Assembly: GCA_958295465.1 (NCBI GenBank)
Contig: OY282353.1
Location: forward strand, 310,001 to 374,000
Origin: an uncultured Gammaproteobacteria bacterium
Lineage (GTDB): Bacteria > Pseudomonadota > Gammaproteobacteria > HK1
Direction: 5' to 3'
DNA length: 64,000 nucleotides
A program made the translations under genes and the position numbers. Below, piece by piece: positions 27,241-34,731 of the stretch. Under the pieces are notes generated by a model. It was not told the origin of the DNA and made no database searches. It saw nothing but the letters and a program-made list of their open reading frames with translations. Every line of letters begins with the position of its first letter. The first letter of the stretch is position 1.

Positions 27241-27978
27241 TCATGACGTGTTTCGTTCCGGAGAGCTGCGCCTGGCGTACGTCCCCTTGCAGCCAGCCGC
27301 GTGTATCGCTTCGTAACCTTCTTGATGAAACCGGGCAGTGAGTTCAGTCATGCGATGATCGGCGCCGCCGTCGATTGCCGTATGCAATTCGTCGAACGTG
27401 ATACAGATCACTTTCGGATCAAGCGTCGAATCGAAGATCGCACGCATCACTTCGTATTCGGCGCCCTCGATGTTGAGTTTGAGGATGGCGGGGGATTCCG
27501 AGCCTGTACGTTCGAGAATATCGAGGGGAGACAGGCACTCCGCCTCGAAGTAGTCCCTGGTGTGCTGCAAGTTGACAATCGAGTGTGAGCAGTGGTCCTT
27601 GTTCTTCGGCACGAAGAAGCGCATTGTCCCGGTCTCCGACCAGACACCAAACGGGAAGAAATGCACTCTTCCGAGCAGGCCGCGTTCTTGATTGATCATT
27701 CGGTTGCAATACGAAACTGCGCGAGGAGTGGGATCGCAAATATACACATCCGTCACGAAGTATCGCGCAATCAGAAGCTCGAAACTGATGTCTTCGCCGG
27801 CGCCGAAACTCCAAACCGGACCATCCTCGACCATGGATACCGGCACGGCGTATCCTCCGTATTCGGTGCCAAAATACTTGACGTCGGGGTTGTGGGCGGG
27901 CACATCGACACCAATGCGGCGCAGATTACCGTGATCCCGATGGCGACGTATACGCGCAACGACAGAATGCGGCAACAA
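27241..27978 (-). CDS. FkbM-family methyltransferase
   Basis: A 245-residue protein with the FkbM order: VWSFGAGEDISFELLIA (motif I region), VYICDPTPRAV, and LKLNIEGAEYEVMRAIF, with the FkbM-typical N/DIEG. It probably methylates a glycan hydroxyl. It is the last intact gene of the locus before the relic zone. Confidence 0.85.
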   Translation of the reverse strand: MLPHSVVARIRRHRDHGNLRRIGVDVPAHNPDVKYFGTEYGGYAVPVSMVEDGPVWSFGAGEDISFELLIARYFVTDVYICDPTPRAVSYCNRMINQERGLLGRVHFFPFGVWSETGTMRFFVPKNKDHCSHSIVNLQHTRDYFEAECLSPLDILERTGSESPAILKLNIEGAEYEVMRAIFDSTLDPKVICITFDELHTAIDGGADHRMTELTARFHQEGYEAIHAAGCKGTYARRSSPERNTS

Positions 27979-28035
27979 TACTTTGGCAATACTTTTTCAC
28001 CATCTTCGCAATGTCTGACATGACCGTGTACCGCA

Positions 28036-28239
28036 TCACGCGCCGGATTCCGGGGCGTCGGACACTTCTGCCACCTCCGCCACGAATCCTTCGAGCAGCG
28101 AGAGGATGGCCAAGTGCGTGAACGGCGGCAAGGGCAACTCCTCGATTCGGCCGTCCGTGAACTCGATCAGGCGGCGGCCGTGGTCCGTGGGCCATGGATA
28201 GTCCTCGTCGCTCCAGGCTCCCTGGCGCGGCAGAGGTCG
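28036..28239 (-). pseudogene. Uma2-type nuclease, N-terminal fragment
   Basis: The reading PRQGAWSDEDYPWPTDHG, RLIEFTDGRIEELPLPP, LAILSLLEGF is the N-terminal hallmark of Uma2 (DUF820) proteins. The PD-(D/E)XK core that should follow is missing and the frame stops at 28036. An intact relative lies at 58591. The 390 bases up to 28631 contain no readable gene. Confidence 0.75.
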
Positions 28240-28631
28240 CCCGACAAGAGCGTCGGACGCTGCCCGCGGGGGCGCGCAGTCCGCGCCTCCGGCGTCCGTC
28301 CTGTCCCGACACCGTGACGGCCAGGTTCGACGCCCTGCGCGTCCTGGGGTTTCGCCACCAGCTTGCGCATTCCGGTGAAGCCGATCCCCGAATCCGGCCA
28401 AGCCGATCACCAGTCGGAGCGACGCGGGACGATGATTATGCCGTGCAATGATCGGCTTGGGTCAATACGGCTTGCTGTTTTCGCATGGAGCCTCCCCTGA
28501 GTTCGAGCTTGCAAGCGTTGTGGACGAGACAGCCGAGGATGGCGGATGCCGACCCTGGTCTTCGCCAGCAACTTGGGTTCGGGCGTCCGAGCGCGGGCGC
28601 AACGGTGCGCGGCAAGTGCCATAATCGGCCC

Positions 28632-28745
28632 ATGCGCTTCTTCAACACCGAAGGGCAGGTGCGCCCGGACGACCACTACGCCATCCCGCCCCTGGACCGG
28701 ATGGACGTCGATGAACTTCTGGCCCTGATTCGGGCGGAACGCTAA
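28632..28745 (+). pseudogene. AAA-ATPase-like protein, N-terminal fragment
   Basis: MRFFNTEGQVRPDDHY, then IPPLDRMDVDELLALIR is the typical opening of a family of accessory AAA ATPases, but the frame stops at codon 38, before the Walker A motif. The following 317 bases to the next relic hold nothing I can name. Confidence 0.6.
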
Positions 28746-29062
28746 CGCCGGGACGGCGAGGGCGGGGCGGATGGAGGCGGACGCCGGCAGGACGGGCGCG
28801 GGGTGGTCGTCTGGACGCTGTAGGGCTTGCGCGAGGACGCTGGTCGAACGGGTGGGCGAGTAGCCCAGGCAGTGGTTTCAGGAGGGCCGCGAACAGGGCA
28901 GGCGAGAAGGCCTCAAGCACGACGGGGGTTGCTCGGCCGTCTGGCGGTGTTACGGTTCGGAGCGCAGACCGCCGCGTGTCTGTCGGGGGTGCTGGCTCGC
29001 ATCACGGATCCGGAAGGTCTCGTCGAGGTAGGCGAGTTGCGTTTCTGCTTCGGAGTCGTCCC

Positions 29063-29248
29063 ATGAATCATCCGCTGCATGCAGAGATCACCGAGGTCGG
29101 GCCGCGCGACGGCTTCCAGGCCGAGCGAGGCTTCATTCCTACTGCGCGGAAGATCGAGTTCATCGATCGGCTCATCGACGCCGGCGTGCCGCGTATCGAG
29201 GCGACCTCCTTCGTATCGCCACGCGCGGTGCCGCAGCTTGCCAGCGCG
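29063..29248 (+). pseudogene. Hydroxymethylglutaryl-CoA lyase, N-terminal fragment
   Basis: ITEVGPRDGFQAERGFIPT, KIEFIDRLIDAGVPRIEATS and FVSPRAVPQLA match the start of HMG-CoA lyases, including the GPRDG motif and the substrate Arg. After codon 62 the homology ends abruptly at an antisense fragment of another gene. Confidence 0.8.
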
Positions 29249-29364
29249 CCCCCGCCCACCAGGATGGGCTCGATGCCATGCGGCGCGAGCTGCCTCGTGA
29301 GAAGCCCGAGCGCGATCAGGCGACGGCGTCGTGGATCCGGCTCATCGTGCAGATGGTCGAGCAT
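29242..29364 (-). pseudogene. Nucleotidyltransferase-like N-terminal fragment
   Basis: The minus-strand text MLDHLHDEPDPRRRRL, LTRQLAPHGIEPILVGGGAL resembles the start of MNT/AbiEii-like nucleotidyltransferases, where VGGGA precedes the GS-x-D site. It is cut at that point and joined tail to tail to the HMG-CoA lyase fragment. Confidence 0.45.
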
Positions 29365-29511
29365 GGCGCGGCTTCCCATCGACGAAGTACAGGCCAAATC
29401 CGTATCATGGCGCGGCTGCCGCGGGGGTCTTTCTTCGTCTCGACCGGCGGCGTTGCGAGGCGATCGGCGCGGGCGGCAGTGGGGACACAGGGACAGGTGC
29501 TCTGAGCCGTT

Positions 29512-29625
29512 CACGGTGGCGAGCCACCGCGCTGTCGCGTAAGGAACAAGGGGGCGTTTCGTCGTATAACTGGCAGTCGTGCCGGGTGCGAGGCCGACTG
29601 TGCACTGGTGTGTTCGCACCCGACT
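29512..29625 (+). repeat. Dispersed repeat family R1, copy 2
   Basis: CGCTGTCGCGTAAGGAAC, TCGTATAACTGGCAGTCGTG and a hairpin between CGGGTGCGA and TCGCACCCG parallel the copy at 8330-8448. Confidence 0.65.
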
Positions 29626-30076
29626 TTGAGCGTGGCCCGAGCCGTGGTCGGCGTGGAGTCACTGATGGCGCGGGGATTCCCGCGACCTCGCATACAAGGG
29701 TGAGCCTTGCGCCACGGCTTCACCCGGCACGACCTTGGGCCATGGCGCGTGCCACCGGGCGCGATTGCGACGGCTCGTTTCGGCGCGCGCCATCAAGGCC
29801 ACCGCCCATCCACTCGCGCGACTCATCTCCGCCATGCTCACTCGGGGCGAGGAGTACGTCGAAAGGGGCATGGCCGAGTTCGAGACCGAACGCCGCGAGC
29901 GCCAGCTACGCCAATGCCTGCAATCGCAACGAAAAACCTTTAATTTCTACCCACGAATTCTCCGGAAGAGCCATATTTCAAGCTCGAAAATGAAGGGATG
30001 TTCGAGGACGGCATCAGAAGATCCGAGTGGCATGGCAACCCGTCGATGGTTCGCGCCTTCGGCATGGACTCGAGCG
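29626..30076. other. Relic zone without an intact gene
   Basis: The plus-strand frame from about 29795 reads ATAHPLARLISAMLTRGEEY and VERGMAEFETERRERQLRQ, which looks like the helical tail of a transposase, but the family is not certain. No start or catalytic motif is present. Confidence 0.35.
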
Positions 30077-30460
30077 ATGCACGATACTCGGCTGATCGAG
30101 CGGTGGTTGCCGATCGCGGAGATCGGCGTCGAAAGCACGCGCGAGCGGACGCCGATGACGCCGTTCCTCGCCCGCGCCGTCGTTATCGATCTGGACGGCG
30201 ACGTCGTCGAGCGGTTTGCGAAGAAGAAAGGCAGCAACCTGCATCTGTGGGACAGCGCCCAGCGCGCGGCCAAAGGGGCGATCGAGCCGGCCGACGGTTC
30301 CCAGGGCATGATCGACGCCGTCCACCGCGCGGCCCATACGGCGCGGACCCGCTCCCTCCAGGCCGCCCGCGAGCTGCTCGCCGGGGCGCAGGCGGATCGG
30401 GACCCACGCTTCTTCGCGGCGCTCGAAGCCGTCCTGGTCACTCCGGATGCGCCGGTGGAG
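30077..30460 (+). pseudogene. Internally deleted DUF1156 DNA-methylase-type gene
   Basis: MHDTRLIERWLPIAEIGVES, TRERTPMTPF is the characteristic N-terminus of DUF1156 proteins (large Zn-ribbon adenine-specific methylases of about 900-1000 residues). It is joined directly to what looks like the family's C-terminus: RAVVIDLDGDVVERFAKKKG, LHLWDSAQRAAKG, GSQGMIDAVHRAAHTAR. The whole catalytic middle is gone. Intact members occur in defence-type gene clusters with DUF499 ATPases, but no partner is left here. Confidence 0.7.
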
Positions 30461-30687
30461 CATGAGACACTGAAGGAGACCCCGGGATGGCGAAGCGTTT
30501 GGCGATCTGCATACGATCCGACAGTGCGCATGAGCGTAGCGGGCAAATATCGAGACGCCGCGATCACGCGATGCTCCCCCGCCGGCCAGAGAGGGTTGCG
30601 AGGGCGCACCTGGTGTACCCGCTCCGCCGGATCCGGAAGCGGGCCGGCCGGGCTCGCGGGCACAAGTAGTAGAAGGAGGGCATCGCG

Positions 30688-31698
30688 ATGACCTGCATCC
30701 AGCGCGCCGCGTGCATCGGCGGCGGGGTCATCGGCGGCGGGTGGGCGGCCCGGTTCGTCCTGAACGGGATCGACGTCGCCGTCCACGATCCGGACCCCGA
30801 GACCGAACGCAAGGCGAACGAGGTCCTCGACAACGCCGAGCGCGTCTTCGCCCGCCTCTTCGGTGACGCCCGCCCGGCCCGAGGCGCGCTGCGGATCGCG
30901 CCGAGCGTCGAGGACGCCATCGAAGGCGCGGAGTTCATCCAGGAGAGCGTGCCGGAGCGGCTCGACCTCAAACGCGCGGTCCTCGCCGAGGTGGACGCGG
31001 CGGCGGCGCCGGAGGTGGTCATCGGGTCCTCGACCTCCGGGCTGCTGCCGAGCGACATGCAACGCGATCTCGTGCACCCCGGCCGGTTGCTGGTCGGACA
31101 TCCCTTCAACCCCGTGTACCTGCTCCCCCTCGTCGAGGTCGTGGCGGGGCGGGCCACCTCCGCCGCCGCGGTGGAGCGCGCCCGCGAGGTGTACGCCTCG
31201 CTCGGCATGAAGCCGGTGGTGGTGGCGAAGGAGATCGATGCGTTCATCGGCGACCGGCTCCAGGAGGCGCTGTGGCGCGAGGCGCTGTGGCTGGTGCACG
31301 ACGGCATCGCCACGGTGGAGGAGATCGACGACGTCATCCGCTACTCCTTCGGGCTGCGCTGGGCGCAGATGGGCATCTTCCAGGTGTACCGGGTCGCGGG
31401 GGGCGAGGCGGGGATGCGCCACTTCATGGCGCAGTTCGGGCCGTGCCTCGAGTGGCCGTGGACGAAGCTCACCGACGTCCCCGACCTCGACGACGCCCTC
31501 GTCGACAGGATCGCCGAACAGTCCGACGCCCAGGCCGCGGGGCGCTCGATCCGCGAGCTGGAGCGGATCCGGGACGACAACCTCGCCGGGATCATGGAGG
31601 CCCTGGAGCGTAGCGGCGAATCCGGCTGGGGCGCCGGCGCCCTGCTGCGCGAGACGAGGCGTGCGATGGGCGCGAGTGAGAGCGAGCGCGAGCGCTGA
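30688..31698 (+). CDS. lcdH: L-carnitine dehydrogenase (3-hydroxyacyl-CoA dehydrogenase family)
   Basis: A 336-residue NAD-dependent enzyme: AACIGGGVIGGGWAARFVLN gives the nucleotide fold, then FIQESVPERLDLKRAVL, SSTSGLLPSDMQ, VGHPFNPVYLLPLVEVV (catalytic His region) and KEIDAFIGDRLQEALWREAL. The GGGVIGGGW and GHPFNPVYLLPLVEVV segments fit carnitine dehydrogenases, which oxidise L-carnitine to 3-dehydrocarnitine. GAAGGAGG precedes the ATG. The usual next enzyme (3-keto acid cleavage, BKACE) and thioesterase are not in the window. caiD and acyl-CoA genes downstream support a carnitine role. Confidence 0.85.
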   Translation: MTCIQRAACIGGGVIGGGWAARFVLNGIDVAVHDPDPETERKANEVLDNAERVFARLFGDARPARGALRIAPSVEDAIEGAEFIQESVPERLDLKRAVLAEVDAAAAPEVVIGSSTSGLLPSDMQRDLVHPGRLLVGHPFNPVYLLPLVEVVAGRATSAAAVERAREVYASLGMKPVVVAKEIDAFIGDRLQEALWREALWLVHDGIATVEEIDDVIRYSFGLRWAQMGIFQVYRVAGGEAGMRHFMAQFGPCLEWPWTKLTDVPDLDDALVDRIAEQSDAQAAGRSIRELERIRDDNLAGIMEALERSGESGWGAGALLRETRRAMGASESERER

Positions 31699-31738
31699 CG
31701 CGCTCGAACGCGCTCGAACGCGCTCGTGTGCGCTCGGG
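31696..31738. repeat. Ten-base tandem repeat after lcdH
   Basis: The unit CGCTCGAACG occurs in about three copies starting at the lcdH stop, continuing a GAGCGAGCGCGAGCG run in the last codons. Confidence 0.7.
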
Positions 31739-31739
31739 C

Positions 31740-31925
31740 GTGGAACCGCTCCGAATCCGAACGGTGAATCGGCAACGATTTCCGCCAACGTTCCGAGCTC
31801 GATTGCATGACCGGGATTTCGCAGCCATCCCGGCCATCCGAGCATCTGATCGTTGCGATTCACGGGGCGTTTTCGGGCTTGGCGGATAGTGCCGGTGAAT
31901 CGGTGAAGGAACGGACACTGCGGCA
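31740..31925 (-). repeat. Dispersed repeat family R2, copy 1
   Basis: On the minus strand CCGCCAAGCCCGAAAACG and GGAACGTTGGCGGAAATCG are in the same order as at 62130-62300 in the zinc operon. The similarity covers about 165 bases. No gene is readable through it. Confidence 0.75.
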
Positions 31926-32094
31926 AGTGACCTGACGAGGACAGAGCGGGCATCGCGCAGGAGAAGGACAACGAAGGCCCCGATCTCGAACGAACGGCAG
32001 TGGTCCGGGCGCCCGTCCCGCCGGCGGGTGGACAGGGCGGGGGAGCGGTGTACCGGAACGCGCGCGGCGCCATGGCGGGTGATGGGATATCCGC

Positions 32095-32295
32095 TCCGTG
32101 CGGGATGGGGAAGCGCGATCGAAGTTGCATCCCCGGACGTTCAATGGCGGATGACGGGGTATCCGCTCCGTGCGGGATGGGGAAGCGCGATCGAAGTTGC
32201 ATCCCCGGACGTTCAATGGCGGATGATGGGGTATCCACTCCGTGCGGGATGGGGAAGCGCGATCGAAGCTGCATCCCCGGACGTTCACGAGCCGG
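32095..32295 (+). repeat. Three 72-base tandem repeats upstream of the acyl-CoA dehydrogenase
   Basis: Units begin GGGGAAGCGCGATCGAAG at 32107, 32179 and 32251, exactly 72 bases apart and almost identical. Each contains GTTGCATCCCCGG or GCTGCATCCCCGG. The array ends about 15 bases before the start codon region. It stays open in several frames because 72 is divisible by three, but I do not take it as coding. The whole gap 31699-32311 contains only this array and R2. Confidence 0.9.
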
Positions 32296-32311
32296 GCCGG
32301 GAGGAAGAGCA

Positions 32312-33472
32312 ATGGACTTCGGACTCACGACCGAGCAGCAGATGGTGGCCGACACCGTGCGGGGCTTCGTCGAGAAGGAGCTCTATCCGCACGAGGCGGA
32401 GGTCGAGCGCACCGGGCAGGTGCCGCCCGGGCTCGGCGAGGAGATCAAGCGCAAGGTCATCGATCTGGGCTTCTACGCCCCGAACCTGCCGGTGGAGGTC
32501 GGCGGCGGCGGCCTCGACCACCTGACCTTCACCCTGCTGGAGCGCGAGCTCGGCCGCGCGTCCATGGCGCTGGGCGTGTTCTGGGGCCGGCCCTCGGGGA
32601 TCCTGATGGGCTGCGAGGGGGAGCAGCGCGAGCGCTATCTCCTCCCGGCCGCGCGGGGCGAGCGCTTCGACGCCCTCGCGATGACCGAGCCCGGCGCGGG
32701 CTCCGACGTGCGCGGGATGCAGTGCTTCGCGCGCCGCGACGGCGGCGACTGGGTGGTGAACGGCGCCAAGCACTTCATCTCCCACGCGGACCTGGCCGAC
32801 TTCGTCATCGTGTTCGTCGCCACCGGCGAGGAGGAGACCGCGCGCGGGCCGAAGAAGCGCATCACCTGCTTCCTCGTCGATCGCGGCGCCCCCGGCTTCG
32901 AGATCCGGCCGGGCTACGACTCGGTGTCGCACCGCGGCTACCACAACTGCATCCTCACCTTCGACGACTGCCGGCTGCCGGACGCGCAGATTCTCGGCGA
33001 GGTCCATCGCGGGTTCGAGCTGGCGAACGAATGGCTCTACGCGACGCGGATCACGGTGGCGGCGGGCTGCGTGGGGCGGGCGAGGAGGGTGTTCGATCTG
33101 GCGCTCACCCACGCGGCCGAGCGCCGGCAGTTCGGTCAGCCGATCGGCCGCTTCCAGGGGGTCTCGTTCAAGCTCGCCGACATGATCACCGAGATCGACG
33201 CGGCGGACTGGCTGACGCTGGCCGCCGCGTGGCGCCTGGACCAGGGACTCCCGGCGGACCGGGAGATCGCCTCGGCGAAGGTGTACGCCTCGGAGATGCT
33301 CGCCCGGGTGACCGACGAGGCGATCCAGATCCACGGCGGGATGGGGTTGATGAGCGACCTGCCGCTGGCCCGCTTCTGGCGCGACGCCCGCGTCGAGCGC
33401 ATCTGGGACGGCACCTCCGAGATCCAGCGCCACATCATCGGGCGCGGCCTGCTGCGCCCCCTCGGCGCCTGA
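32312..33472 (+). CDS. Acyl-CoA dehydrogenase (CaiA-like by context)
   Basis: A 386-residue FAD acyl-CoA dehydrogenase: MDFGLTTEQQMVADTVR, ALAMTEPGAGSDVRGM (flavin site), RRQFGQPIGRFQGVSFKLAD, and IQIHGGMGLMSDLPLARFWR followed by RIWDGTSEIQR at the C-terminus. Located between carnitine dehydrogenase and a CaiD homologue, it may act on gamma-butyrobetainyl- or crotonobetainyl-CoA. GGAGGAAGAG precedes the ATG at 32312. The upstream open frame is repeat DNA and was excluded. Its first 27 codons recur as a relic at 34631. Confidence 0.85.
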   Translation: MDFGLTTEQQMVADTVRGFVEKELYPHEAEVERTGQVPPGLGEEIKRKVIDLGFYAPNLPVEVGGGGLDHLTFTLLERELGRASMALGVFWGRPSGILMGCEGEQRERYLLPAARGERFDALAMTEPGAGSDVRGMQCFARRDGGDWVVNGAKHFISHADLADFVIVFVATGEEETARGPKKRITCFLVDRGAPGFEIRPGYDSVSHRGYHNCILTFDDCRLPDAQILGEVHRGFELANEWLYATRITVAAGCVGRARRVFDLALTHAAERRQFGQPIGRFQGVSFKLADMITEIDAADWLTLAAAWRLDQGLPADREIASAKVYASEMLARVTDEAIQIHGGMGLMSDLPLARFWRDARVERIWDGTSEIQRHIIGRGLLRPLGA

Positions 33473-33550
33473 GCGTGCGGCGCCCGGCGTGGCCCGGCGT
33501 GGGCGTGGGGTCACCGTCCGCGGTGTGGCCCGCCCGATGTCGCGTGGAAC

Positions 33551-33684
33551 GGTAGCGGGACGACCCGCGTGAAGTCCGGGCCGGAATCGCCGTCCGGCGC
33601 CGGCACGCTTGGGGGCGAAGGAAGGACCATGTCCCTCCCCTTTTGCATCATCCCGGTTGCATCGTCCCGGTTGCATCGTCCTGG
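33551..33684 (+). repeat. Echo of the ligase start plus a 14-base tandem repeat
   Basis: GACGACCCGCGTGAAGTCCG and CCGTCCGGCGCCGGCACGC at 33555-33610 copy the region around the ligase ATG (34722-34790), reading MKSGPESPSGAGTLGG against the real MKSGPGSPSGAGTPGG. At 33643-33684 the unit TTGCATCGTCCCGG occurs three times. Confidence 0.8.
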
Positions 33685-33715
33685 CGGTTGCGGCAGCAAT
33701 CCGGCCGGCCGCGGC

Positions 33716-34159
33716 TCATCCGGATCGGTCGAGCAGAGGGTTGCGGGTCTTGAGATTCGGGAACCGGCTGAAGTCCCGATCCGCGGTCCAGAACTCGGTG
33801 ACGCCGTGGGTGATGCACAGCGCGGCGACCCTGGCGTCGTGAACCATCGGCCCCCTGATCCGCCCGACGACGAGCTGTTCCTTCAAGGCCGGCCAGTGTG
33901 AACCGGACTCCGCGAGCAATGCGGCCACCGGAGACTGGAGCCAGGCGTCGACCTGATCGATCGCCGCCGTGATCATCGACGGCGGATCGTAGATCCCCGG
34001 ATGGCTCGCGATGGCGATGAACTCGTGCACGCACGGCCAGGGAATGCCCCACGGCGCCCGGCCTTCCGCGAGCGACCGAATACAGGACCGGGCTTGTGCA
34101 TGCCACTCGGAATCGGCTCGGTGGGCATAGATGAGGATGTTGGTGTCGGTGGCGATCAA
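33716..34159 (-). CDS. vapC: PIN-domain toxin ribonuclease, VapC family
   Basis: A 147-residue PIN protein: MIATDTNILIYAHRAD has the first Asp pair, PCVHEFIAIASHP the Glu, and MVHDARVAALCITHGV with TADRDFSRFP the last acidic residues. It would cleave specific RNAs. Its ATG overlaps the vapB stop. It sits inside the gap between the acyl-CoA dehydrogenase and ligase genes, flanked by echoes of both. Confidence 0.93.
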   Translation of the reverse strand: MIATDTNILIYAHRADSEWHAQARSCIRSLAEGRAPWGIPWPCVHEFIAIASHPGIYDPPSMITAAIDQVDAWLQSPVAALLAESGSHWPALKEQLVVGRIRGPMVHDARVAALCITHGVTEFWTADRDFSRFPNLKTRNPLLDRSG

Positions 34160-34401
34160 CTTCCCCGCCCTTCGTAGGAGACTTCACGAATGCGGCTCCA
34201 GTCTGCTTCCTTGTACTCGGCTTGCAGCCCTCGCCCTCCGACACTGGCGTCCCGCAACTCGAATTGCCCCCGCTGTTCCTCGAATCGCAATATCTCCCGC
34301 AATCCTCGTTCAACGAGCGAACGGAGGGTGATCCGCTCCTTTGCGGCGTATGCTTTCGCCCGCGCGGCCAGGTCATCGGAAATGTCGATGGTCGTCTTCA
34401 C
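34156..34401 (-). CDS. vapB: VapB-type antitoxin
   Basis: An 81-residue protein: MKTTIDISDDLAARAKAYA and KERITLRSLVERGLREIL form a ribbon-helix-helix-like N-terminus, and the acidic/aromatic tail would wrap the VapC toxin. The pair is probably autoregulated. It starts at ATG 34401 and overlaps vapC by four bases. Confidence 0.9.
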   Translation of the reverse strand: MKTTIDISDDLAARAKAYAAKERITLRSLVERGLREILRFEEQRGQFELRDASVGGRGLQAEYKEADWSRIREVSYEGRGS

Positions 34402-34630
34402 GTTGCGGGCTCCTGTATGAAACGATACGGGTAGCCATACTGAAAGGCTCGACGATTGATGTCAACGCGCGTCATGCGATCCCGGATTCATGGGGGTGGG
34501 AGGCCGGAGCCGGGCTCTTCCCGGAGCGTCGGGATGACAATGTGGATGAGACACCCGCGTTCCGGTTGAAACCTGGAAACGCGGGTCTCCTCCAGGAGCT
34601 TCGCGGGTCGAATCGGGAAGGAACGGAACA

Positions 34631-34713
34631 GTGGATTTCGGATTCACGAACGAGTTGCAGTTGGTGGCCGATACCGTACAGGGCTTTGTCGAGAAGGAGC
34701 GCCATCCACATGA
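34631..34713 (+). pseudogene. Echo of the acyl-CoA dehydrogenase 5' end
   Basis: From GTG 34631 the reading is VDFGFTNELQLVADTVQGF, VEKERHPHE, a decayed copy of the first 27 codons of the gene at 32312. It is joined straight to the upstream sequence of the ligase gene. The stretch 34402-34630 has no other gene. Confidence 0.88.
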
Positions 34714-34731
34714 GGTAGTGGGGCGGCCCGC

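Noticed and set aside
32095..32295. CRISPR array
   Set aside because: Units are contiguous 72-base tandem copies with no short repeat and unique spacers, and no cas gene is present.
29947..32355. An 802-codon minus-strand frame with three 24-residue repeats
   Set aside because: It is antisense to lcdH and reads through the 72-base array; no start, domain or codon bias supports it.
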